Part shown: piece by piece, positions 1 to 5,415 of the stretch
Layout: each line of letters begins with the position of its first letter
Position numbering within the stretch: the stretch's first letter is position 1
Assembly: GCA_021775515.1 (NCBI GenBank)
Contig: JAJFHR010000400.1
Coordinates: 1 to 10,451, forward strand
From: Hyphomicrobiales bacterium
GTDB taxonomy: Bacteria; Pseudomonadota; Alphaproteobacteria; Rhizobiales; JAJFHR01
Reading direction: 5' to 3'
DNA length: 10,451 bases
Notes under the pieces: model-generated
Databases searched by the model: none
Told to the model about the DNA's origin: nothing
Seen by the model: the letters and a program-made list of their open reading frames with translations, nothing else
Position numbers and translations under genes: made by a program

Positions 1-147
1 CAGCGGGTGGTCCTTGCTTTCCGGCTTAACTTTAACGGCCGTAACTCCTTCAGGAAGCGAATCGCTACTCGCCATTACCTGGCCGAGATTAAAAACGCTC
101 CATGCTGCAAGCGCGGAAACTACGGCTATCTTGAATATTACCCTCAT
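1..147 (-). CDS. soxA: SoxA, diheme/monoheme cytochrome c subunit of SoxAX (N-terminal part, cut by window edge)
   Basis: The first 49 codons of a gene that continues past the left edge. The ATG at 145-147 is preceded by a strong ribosome binding site (AAGGGAGGGG, minus strand, 154-163). The product starts with a Sec signal peptide: basic MRVIFK, a hydrophobic stretch to about residue 22, and a likely cleavage after VMA (residue 26). The mature start SSDSLPEGVTAV leads to KDHPL at the edge. SoxA is the periplasmic c-type cytochrome that, with SoxX, oxidatively couples thiosulfate to the SoxY cysteine. The identification rests mainly on position: the gene directly follows soxX-soxY-soxZ on the same strand, 50 bases after soxZ, as in known sox operons. 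It also fits an exported protein with the HPL motif often seen near the SoxA mature N-terminus. The haem-binding CxxCH motifs lie outside the window, so haem number cannot be judged. Confidence 0.85.
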   Translation of the reverse strand, partial: MRVIFKIAVVSALAAWSVFNLGQVMASSDSLPEGVTAVKVKPESKDHPL

Positions 148-197
148 CGAGTGCCCCTCCCTTGGGTGGTTACCGTGAATGGATCGACGAAATCCTA

Positions 198-527
198 TCA
201 GCTGACTGTCAACTTTGATTTCTTGGTGTAAGTATCACCGCTATCATCCGTCCACATAAACGCAAATTCGCCACTTTCCTCAGCCCTCATCTTGAACTGA
301 AAATAGGGATTGGCGGAAATTGCTGGATCAATATCGACTGAGAAAACTGTTTCCCCGTTGAATTGGGCCTCGAATTTATTGATGATTTGTCGCGGAATGA
401 TTTCTCCGGTTTTTTTGTCTTTGCGCAGGCCTGTTTCCATCTTGTGCGAAATCAGGGTCTTAACGGTGATAATATCACCCTTACCTGCTTTTTTTGGCGC
501 TTTCACGCGAGGTTTAACTTTAGCCAT
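198..527 (-). CDS. soxZ: SoxZ, sulfur carrier partner of SoxY
   Basis: A 109-residue protein, the normal SoxZ length, with no signal peptide. It starts MAKVKPRVKAPKKAGKGDIITVKTL, followed by ISHKMETGLRKD and the motif NPYFQFKMRAEESGEF, all typical of SoxZ. SoxZ has an immunoglobulin-like beta fold and forms a heterodimer with SoxY. It lacks its own export signal and is known to be carried to the periplasm by SoxY through the Tat system. The ATG at 525-527 has a clear ribosome binding site (GAGGAGAA) upstream. The gene follows soxY after 22 bases and precedes soxA by 50 bases, so it is very probably in the same transcript. Nothing is unusual in sequence or length. Confidence 0.96.
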   Translation of the reverse strand: MAKVKPRVKAPKKAGKGDIITVKTLISHKMETGLRKDKKTGEIIPRQIINKFEAQFNGETVFSVDIDPAISANPYFQFKMRAEESGEFAFMWTDDSGDTYTKKSKLTVS

Positions 528-549
528 TTGGTGTTCTCCTCAAAATCGA

Positions 550-1002
550 TTAACCGCCGCAACCGCCGATGGTTACTTTTACCTGGCGCTTAGTCATATG
601 GAGTGAACCATCTGACATTTCCGCAACCGCAACTACGTTTTGCGTCTTCGCCAAACGCATCCGTGTTGAGGCTTCGGCAACACCACTGCGGTGAGTGAAA
701 TTGAAAGTCACAACTTCTGGACGGGGATTACCTTCCGAGATAATGATCACGCGTTTAACGTAATTATCGGCCGTCATCGGGCTTTCAACGCTGATTGACA
801 AAGGCACCGTATTGCCGTTTTCAGCAATTTCCGGCATCTCAAGCGTAATTTTACCATCGCTTGCTTTTTTGCCACCAGTGAATTTCATCATGACGGCCAT
901 GGCATCTTCAACCTTGGCAAACGCGCTGCCGGGAACGAACATCAATACGCCCCCTGCTGCAGAACCAAGTGTAATGGCCTCTCTTCTTGTTAAAGATTTC
1001 AT
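550..1002 (-). CDS. soxY: SoxY, Tat-exported sulfur carrier protein with C-terminal GGCGG
   Basis: A 150-residue SoxY. The N-terminus has a twin-arginine signal (TRREAITLG, arginines 6-7), followed by a hydrophobic stretch ending near SAFAK (about residues 26-30). The protein ends exactly in GGCGG: C148 sits on the flexible C-terminal arm and is the residue to which thiosulfate is covalently attached during oxidation. The mature domain has the SoxY immunoglobulin-like fold, with recognisable stretches such as ENGNTVPLSISVESPM and RSGVAEASTRMRLAKTQ. I chose the ATG at 1000-1002 because GAGGA lies about nine bases before it and the protein then begins with a normal Tat signal. A GTG at 1015-1017 in the same frame would add five residues and overlap the end of soxX. 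It follows soxX after 11 bases and partners with soxZ downstream. Confidence 0.96.
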   Translation of the reverse strand: MKSLTRREAITLGSAAGGVLMFVPGSAFAKVEDAMAVMMKFTGGKKASDGKITLEMPEIAENGNTVPLSISVESPMTADNYVKRVIIISEGNPRPEVVTFNFTHRSGVAEASTRMRLAKTQNVVAVAEMSDGSLHMTKRQVKVTIGGCGG

Positions 1003-1013
1003 ATTAAATTTCC

Positions 1014-1484
1014 TCACTCTTTGAGGGTCTGCAGATAGGCAATAATATCCTCAACCTGCTGCGCAGAAAGGATCGTCTTACCCTTGAATTTTTTTGCCAT
1101 ACGCGCGCCCGGATCCACCCGGTAAAAACCCGGCATGATCGTATCTTCGCTCAGCACCTGTTTGGAATTTACCAGGATCGCCCGCAATTCAGGCGCAGAA
1201 TACCTGCCGGCTACGCCATCAAGCGGTGGCCCAATTTCACCGTGAAACGGCTTGTCAGCCAAATCTTTATTCACGTGACAGGCTAAACAATTTCCCAGCT
1301 TCCGATTGGCAAACCACTTTTTGCCATCGGCGGAATTGCCAGACGTCCCGCTAAGAGACATGGTGACTTTATTGCCGTCAAATTTGACGTCCCCGGGTTT
1401 AACAATTTCAGCAATCGCAGTGCCTGTCGTGCCTATCATTGCCACAGCAACGCAAGCCGCAGCAATCTTGTTGGCATGTCTCAT
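1014..1484 (-). CDS. soxX: SoxX, monohaem cytochrome c subunit of SoxAX
   Basis: A 156-residue exported c-type cytochrome. Residues 1-25 form a Sec signal peptide ending TAIA|E. The haem-binding motif CLACH is at residues 66-70. The distal region contains TIMPGFYRV, where M117 is the probable sixth haem ligand, as in SoxX of other bacteria. The C-terminus, LSAQQVEDIIAYLQTLKE, is the usual final cytochrome c helix. With SoxA it forms the periplasmic SoxAX complex, which joins thiosulfate oxidatively to SoxY. The frame is open upstream to 1586, but the ATG at 1482-1484 has a strong ribosome binding site (GGGGAGGA, about 1491-1498) and yields a clean signal peptide. A 188-base gap separates it from soxV. 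That gap holds two inverted repeats, so soxX probably has its own regulated promoter. Confidence 0.96.
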   Translation of the reverse strand: MRHANKIAAACVAVAMIGTTGTAIAEIVKPGDVKFDGNKVTMSLSGTSGNSADGKKWFANRKLGNCLACHVNKDLADKPFHGEIGPPLDGVAGRYSAPELRAILVNSKQVLSEDTIMPGFYRVDPGARMAKKFKGKTILSAQQVEDIIAYLQTLKE

Positions 1485-1516
1485 GCGATATCCTCCCCTA
1501 TATGCTTGCTCGGTTA

Positions 1517-1532
1517 ATTCAGATCTCTGAAT
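1517..1532. promoter_or_regulatory. Candidate SoxR operator upstream of soxX
   Basis: Perfect inverted repeat ATTCAG-ATCT-CTGAAT, which fits an ATTC-N8-GAAT pattern. It lies 33-48 bases before the soxX start. On the soxX strand it comes just after GATAAAGT (1535-1542), a possible -10 element, so a repressor bound here would cover the likely transcription start. From memory, ATTC-N8-GAAT is the type of site bound by the related persulfide sensor SqrR. Assignment to SoxR is inference. Confidence 0.6.
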
Positions 1533-1614
1533 ACACTTTATCGGACATCGATGTTGCCAGTTCGCCCAACAGAGTGTCAGTAACAATGGCAGAGACTGCG
1601 GATAAAATCAATAG

Positions 1615-1632
1615 TCATATGCGAATATATGA
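1615..1632. promoter_or_regulatory. Second AT-rich inverted repeat in the soxV-soxX gap
   Basis: Inverted repeat TCATAT-N6-ATATGA in an AT-rich stretch that continues into GAAT (1631-1634). It lies about 130 bases before soxX and 41 bases after the soxV stop. It could be an auxiliary ArsR-family operator, but it does not match the ATTC-N8-GAAT spacing of the site nearer soxX. Function is inferred from location and symmetry only. Confidence 0.35.
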
Positions 1633-1672
1633 ATAAGTAAATCGTAAAACGTTGAATTTCCTAACATAAAGG

Positions 1673-2410
1673 TCATCCGGTTCCCGACATCCACGGGGCA
1701 TATTCCAACAAAAGATAGGCAATCTTGTTCATACTGCCGGTGAGAAACAATATACCTGTTAATACCAGTAAAACACCGATGATTCGTTCGATCTTACCGA
1801 GATGGTGGCGGAATTTGTTCATAAATACCATAAACGGATTGGCAAAAGCCGCCGCAATGAGAAACGGCAGACCAATGCCCAAGGAATATGCGCTGAGCAG
1901 TTTGATGCCCTGACCAACGGTATCCTGGGCTCCGGCTCCAATCAGTATGGTTGCCAGAACCGGGCCGACACAGGGTGTCCAGCCAAAGGCAAATGCCAAT
2001 CCCATAACAAAAGCACCGGGAACGCCTGCCGGTTTGCTGGCAACTTCGATCTGTGCCTGTCTATTTAGTAAAGCGAGCTTAAATATGCCTATAAAATGAA
2101 GACCCATGAGGATAATCGCTATTCCAGCCGCAATTGACAGCCAGCGAAAATAACTCTGCACAAATTGCCCCATGAAACTGGCGCTGGCGCCAAGGGAAAC
2201 AAAAACAATTGAAAATCCGATGACGAAGGCCAAAGCAGAAGCCATCACGCGCCAACTGCTGCCGCGGGTGCTTGATTCGCCCTTAAACTCCTCTAGACTG
2301 ACGCCCGCAAGATAACAAAGGTACGGTGGCACAAGAGGAAGAATGCACGGCGAAACAAAAGATAAAAGACCTGCAATAAAGGCGCTGCCTAATCCAATGT
2401 CAAAATTCAC
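1673..2410 (-). CDS. soxV: SoxV, CcdA-family membrane thiol-disulfide electron carrier
   Basis: A 245-residue CcdA/DsbD-transmembrane family protein with about six membrane segments. The two family cysteines are present: C22 in SFVSPCILPLVPPYL and C147 in GWTPCVGPVL. These pass electrons from cytoplasmic thioredoxin across the membrane to a periplasmic thiol carrier. In the Sox context SoxV reduces a periplasmic thioredoxin that keeps the SoxY cysteine in its active state. The start is a GTG (2408-2410) with AGGA eight bases upstream; no in-frame ATG would keep the first membrane segment and C22. It is divergent from soxS with only 47 bases between the starts. A plain ccdA for cytochrome c maturation is the alternative, but the position in a sox locus favours SoxV. 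Confidence 0.9.
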   Translation of the reverse strand: MNFDIGLGSAFIAGLLSFVSPCILPLVPPYLCYLAGVSLEEFKGESSTRGSSWRVMASALAFVIGFSIVFVSLGASASFMGQFVQSYFRWLSIAAGIAIILMGLHFIGIFKLALLNRQAQIEVASKPAGVPGAFVMGLAFAFGWTPCVGPVLATILIGAGAQDTVGQGIKLLSAYSLGIGLPFLIAAAFANPFMVFMNKFRHHLGKIERIIGVLLVLTGILFLTGSMNKIAYLLLEYAPWMSGTG

Positions 2411-2440
2411 CTGTTCATTCCTGTTCGACTAGACTATATA

Positions 2441-2464
2441 TATTCAGGATTTAAGATATGAATA
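2441..2464. promoter_or_regulatory. Candidate SoxR operator between soxV and soxS
   Basis: Inverted repeat TATTCA-N12-TGAATA within and just beyond the 47-base gap between the divergent soxV and soxS starts. The right arm overlaps the soxS start codon (2458-2460). Next to it lies TATATATA (2435-2442), which reads the same on both strands and could serve as a -10 region in either direction. A related locus is reported to be repressed by SoxR at this same soxS-soxV gap. The spacing differs from the soxX-proximal site, so binding is uncertain. Confidence 0.45.
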
Positions 2465-2910
2465 AAATACTAAAATGTGAAAACATGCAACGGGTCTTAA
2501 TACTCCTGATTACTCTGATTTTTGTCAGTCTGCCACAAACCGGCGTGTTGGCGGCAAGTTTGATTATGGTTGAGCAGGAGGGTTGTGAATATTGCGAGGC
2601 GTGGGATGCGGATATCGGCGGTATTTATAACAAAACTGCCGAGGGCAAAAGAGCACCGCTGCGCAGAGTTGACATTTTTGATCCTCTGCCGGAAGATCTG
2701 AAGTTCATAAAGAGGTTATTTTTCACTCCGACATTCGTTCTTGTTGATCAAGGTAAAGAGATTGGCCGGATAAGCGGATATCCAGGTGAAGATTTCTTTT
2801 GGGGCCTATTGCAACAATTGATCGAAAAATTGCCTGCCAAAGCAAAACTGGGCGCGCTGCAACGTGGTTTGCCTGGCGATCATGGAACCAAAAAAAGGAA
2901 CGCTCTATGA
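2458..2910 (+). CDS. soxS: SoxS, periplasmic thioredoxin-fold protein
   Basis: A 150-residue exported thioredoxin-like protein. It has a signal peptide (hydrophobic core about residues 13-25, cleavage probably near VLA|A, residue 32), an active-site CEYC at residues 43-46, and the cis-proline motif TPT at 90-92. SoxS of Paracoccus is a periplasmic thioredoxin that reactivates SoxYZ, taking electrons from SoxV. This gene is divergent from soxV and overlaps soxR by four bases (ATGA, 2907-2910), the arrangement expected for soxS. The ATG at 2458 has AGGA eight bases upstream. The in-frame ATG at 2485 would give a tidier signal peptide but has no visible ribosome binding site. SoxW, also a thioredoxin, is the alternative, but SoxW normally follows soxV on the same strand. 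Confidence 0.85.
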   Translation: MNKILKCENMQRVLILLITLIFVSLPQTGVLAASLIMVEQEGCEYCEAWDADIGGIYNKTAEGKRAPLRRVDIFDPLPEDLKFIKRLFFTPTFVLVDQGKEIGRISGYPGEDFFWGLLQQLIEKLPAKAKLGALQRGLPGDHGTKKRNAL

Positions 2911-3248
2911 CTGATACTTCCCTTCAATTGGATCCTGAAGATTATGAGGCAATGGCGAAAAGTGCACAGGAAGCCTGCGACTTGTTAAGAGGGCTTGCCC
3001 ATGAAGCCCGGCTGATCATCCTCTGCATGCTTTCGGAAGGGGAAAAGTCCGTCAGCGAACTGGAGGCCTTTCTTGAATTGCGCCAGCCGACGGTTTCACA
3101 ACAGCTTGCCCGATTGCGCGCGGACCGGCTGGTAAATACACGGCGTGAAGGCAAAACGATTTATTATGCGTTGGCCAGCGATGAAGCACGGCAGCTCATC
3201 GGTGTGTTATACGACCTTTATTGCAAGGATACCGCTGGGTGTTCATAA
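2907..3248 (+). CDS. soxR: SoxR, ArsR-family sulfur-responsive repressor
   Basis: A 113-residue winged-helix ArsR/SmtB regulator. The DNA-recognition helix lies around RQPTVSQQLARLRADRLV (residues 59-76), followed by the wing TRREGKTIYYAL. Cysteines at C40 (LIILCML) and C106 (LYDLYCKD) match, in place and 66-residue spacing, the dithiol pair of the persulfide sensors SqrR and BigR. Those form a sulfur-bridged link in the presence of reactive sulfur and release DNA. Two further cysteines, C24 and C112, are not part of that pair. The protein should repress sox genes until sulfur compounds appear. The ATG at 2907 overlaps the soxS stop and has AAGGAA upstream; translation is probably coupled to soxS. 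The frame is open further upstream to 2799, but that part lies inside soxS. Confidence 0.93.
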   Translation: MTDTSLQLDPEDYEAMAKSAQEACDLLRGLAHEARLIILCMLSEGEKSVSELEAFLELRQPTVSQQLARLRADRLVNTRREGKTIYYALASDEARQLIGVLYDLYCKDTAGCS

Positions 3249-3327
3249 TGGATATTCTCGCCGTAATTACTCGGAGCCCAGCGTCTAGTTGTTAATTTTG
3301 AGACGTTGAGCCAAGAAATGGTGAAAC

Positions 3328-4431
3328 ATGGATGCGCTAACAACATCCAACATCTTAATCCTCTCAGGATTGGCTCTTGGGTTGGTTATGGGCGCCACCG
3401 CCCGGGCGGCGCGGTTTTGCACTTTTGGCGCTATTGAAGATTTTGTCCTGGTAGGGAAAACTCTAAGGATCAAATCCTGGGCGCTTGCCATTGCTGTGGC
3501 CATGATCAGTGTTCAGTTGCTCCACCAATTCGGCCTGGCCCGCATTGACGAAGTTTTTTACCTCGGACCACGGTTCGGGATTGCCGGAGCTATTGCCGGC
3601 GGGCTTTTGTTTGGACTTGGCATGTCGATGGTTGGCACCTGCGGGTACGGAGTGCTGGTGCGAATGGCAGGTGGGGATCTCAAGGCTTTTTTCAGCTTTC
3701 TTATTCTTGGTTTGTCAGGATATATGACAGCGCGCGGCATAACTTCCTTGGTAAGAATCTATACTGTTGATGCCCTCGCCATCGACCTGTCCGCGTGGGG
3801 CGGCCAGGGCATACCCCATCTAATCGCCAGGTTGACCTATTTGCCGGTTGAAAATCTATGGCTGCCGGTTGGAATTCTTGTTGCCGGCAGCATCCTTTTT
3901 TACTGCTTTAAGGACAAGGATTTTCGCAACAGCCGGCGGGATATCATCGCCGGTATTCTGATTGGTCTCAGTGTTGCAGCGGCTTTTTTTGTTACCGGGA
4001 CCGTTGGGGCTGATCCCTTTGACCCGGTGAGGGTTCAATCGCTTACCTATGTATTACCGCTGGGAGACACAATCATGTGGCTCGCGACTTTTTCCGGCGC
4101 CAGTATTACCTTTAGCATTTCGGTGGTTCTGGGAACCCTGGCAGGCGCTGCCATCGTTGCCGTAATACGCCGGGAATGCAAATGGGAGGGGTTTGACGAT
4201 ATGCGGGAAATGCGCCGCCAGATGCTGGGTTCGGTGGCAATGGGTGCCGGCGGCATCACCGCGCTTGGCTGTACCGTCGGCCAGGGAATTTCCGGTATTT
4301 CTACGCTGTCGATGTCACCGCCGATAGCGCTGGCATCAATTTTTCTCGGTGCGAGTTTCGGCCTGCGTTACCTTTTAACCGGTAGCCTGGGAGAAGCCTG
4401 GCATATGTTGTTGTCGCCGCGCGAGCATTAG
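3328..4431 (+). CDS. soxT: SoxT, YeeE/YedE-family sulfur-compound permease
   Basis: A 367-residue polytopic membrane protein of the YeeE/YedE (Sulf_transp) family. Two half-repeats can be seen, each with glycine-rich helices and cysteines in family positions: C31 (ARFCTFGAIED), C105 (SMVGTCGYGVLVRMAGGD) and C315 (ALGCTVGQGISG). Family members carry thiosulfate or related sulfur species, and the membrane-embedded cysteines are thought to relay the substrate by transient contacts. It follows soxR after 79 bases on the same strand, which reproduces the soxS-R-T order reported for Pseudaminobacter. An in-frame TGA at 3322-3324 fixes the N-terminal limit; GGTGA precedes the ATG. It probably imports or exports sulfur compounds linked to Sox or to SoxR signalling; the actual substrate cannot be read from the sequence. 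Confidence 0.87.
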   Translation: MDALTTSNILILSGLALGLVMGATARAARFCTFGAIEDFVLVGKTLRIKSWALAIAVAMISVQLLHQFGLARIDEVFYLGPRFGIAGAIAGGLLFGLGMSMVGTCGYGVLVRMAGGDLKAFFSFLILGLSGYMTARGITSLVRIYTVDALAIDLSAWGGQGIPHLIARLTYLPVENLWLPVGILVAGSILFYCFKDKDFRNSRRDIIAGILIGLSVAAAFFVTGTVGADPFDPVRVQSLTYVLPLGDTIMWLATFSGASITFSISVVLGTLAGAAIVAVIRRECKWEGFDDMREMRRQMLGSVAMGAGGITALGCTVGQGISGISTLSMSPPIALASIFLGASFGLRYLLTGSLGEAWHMLLSPREH

Positions 4432-4448
4432 GTCTAACCCTAGGTCAA

Positions 4449-5264
4449 TCAGGCAGCAGGTTTGCGCAATACAGCAAAAACATAACTCTTCCTGCCACTT
4501 TGAAAACGGTCAATTTCCTCCCGCGCAGCCTTGCCGGTAAAGGAAAAAGCTGCAACCAGCCCACGAACCAGTGCTGGCACACGGCGGTTGAGCATTTCCT
4601 GTTTGCGCGGATCGTCAAGTTCGAGCGCCCGGGCGATATTGGCGGAGATGTCCTCCAGCCGGATTACCTCGTAAGCCAGGCCTTCAAGCCGGCGGCGAAG
4701 CGATACCATGCCTTTGGCGCTGCGATAATCGGCAAGCAAAAAATAACCGCCGGGCCGGAGCACACGGTCAACTTCTGCCAGGAAACGGTCCTGATCGGGA
4801 TAGTTCAGTGAGGATTCGACATTCATCATAATATCGCAGCAGGCATCCTCAAGCGGCAGGTTTTGGGCATCACCAACCTTAAACGACAGGCCGGTTCGAT
4901 CCTGGAATGTCTGGTTACAATAATCCACTGCCGTTCGCGCAAGATCGATGCCGATCATCGATTTTGGTTTGAAGGTATCAAACACGTAAGACGTACCACC
5001 GCCACGCCCGGAGCTTACTTCAATCGCCTCCTTGCCCGTCCACTCAACAGTTGCCGCGAGATTGTGATAATGCTGGATGGGATAGCGGTGTTTTTCCAGT
5101 TTGGGCGCAAGGTCAAGGATCTCAGGCTTGCCCTCAACCGGGGCAAACCCGTGATTCATAAAAGCCAGATCATCACCTGAATCAATACGGGAGATAAGTT
5201 CATACCAACTGTTGGCAAACTTGCGTTTGATGCCCTTGGGCAGCTTTTTCCATAATTTGAGCAT
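4449..5264 (-). CDS. Class I SAM-dependent methyltransferase, substrate unknown
   Basis: A 271-residue soluble methyltransferase. Motif I is IEVSSGRGGGTSY (about residues 81-93, the SAM glycine loop), followed by the acidic residue in IGIDLA (105-109), GDAQNLPLED (131-140) and the post-motif LRPGGYFLLADYR (169-181). The SSGRGGG form of motif I is typical of the branch that includes mycobacterial phthiotriol/glycolipid O-methyltransferases and many uncharacterised relatives, which suggests a lipid, polyketide or small hydroxylated substrate. That is only a family hint. I chose the ATG at 5262-5264, giving MLKLWKKLPKGIKRKF. The frame is open upstream to a TTG at 5328-5330, which would add 22 residues; neither start has a good ribosome binding site. 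It lies 151 bases downstream of the DUF3604 gene on the same strand and converges with soxT. Confidence 0.82.
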   Translation of the reverse strand: MLKLWKKLPKGIKRKFANSWYELISRIDSGDDLAFMNHGFAPVEGKPEILDLAPKLEKHRYPIQHYHNLAATVEWTGKEAIEVSSGRGGGTSYVFDTFKPKSMIGIDLARTAVDYCNQTFQDRTGLSFKVGDAQNLPLEDACCDIMMNVESSLNYPDQDRFLAEVDRVLRPGGYFLLADYRSAKGMVSLRRRLEGLAYEVIRLEDISANIARALELDDPRKQEMLNRRVPALVRGLVAAFSFTGKAAREEIDRFQSGRKSYVFAVLRKPAA

Positions 5265-5415
5265 CTGTTCTGGGCATTCCCTGTTATGAACCTGCCCAAA
5301 TTCAGGCCGATGGGTTCGCGGCGGCGACAATACAAGTACATTCAGGCCCTGCCAAGTGCTGTAAGAGATTTTTATTGATGCCCTGTCGCAGGTGCTGTTT
5401 GCTCAGCGTTCGGCA

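Noticed and set aside
1485..1586. Extended N-terminus for soxX
   Set aside because: The extension would bury the signal peptide and translate through the inverted repeat; the ATG at 1482-1484 has a strong ribosome binding site.
2799..2906. Extended N-terminus for soxR inside soxS
   Set aside because: SoxR homologues are about 110 residues long, and the ATG at 2907 has a good ribosome binding site and a classic four-base overlap.
3282..3305. CGTCT-N14-AGACG inverted repeat before soxT
   Set aside because: Five-base arms with a long spacer are common by chance, and the core differs from the other sox repeats.
4432..4448. TAGGTC direct repeat at and after the soxT stop, a possible convergent terminator or attachment site
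   Set aside because: The repeat is six bases, forms no hairpin and shows no nearby integrase or other sign of integration.
4500..5180. Plus-strand open frames of about 100 codons opposite the methyltransferase
   Set aside because: The minus-strand frame shows the full set of SAM-methyltransferase motifs, so these are shadows.
5331..5415. Short CCTG-CGA-CAGG dyad between the DUF3604 gene and the methyltransferase gene
   Set aside because: A four-base stem with a three-base loop and no adjacent T tract is too weak to call a terminator.
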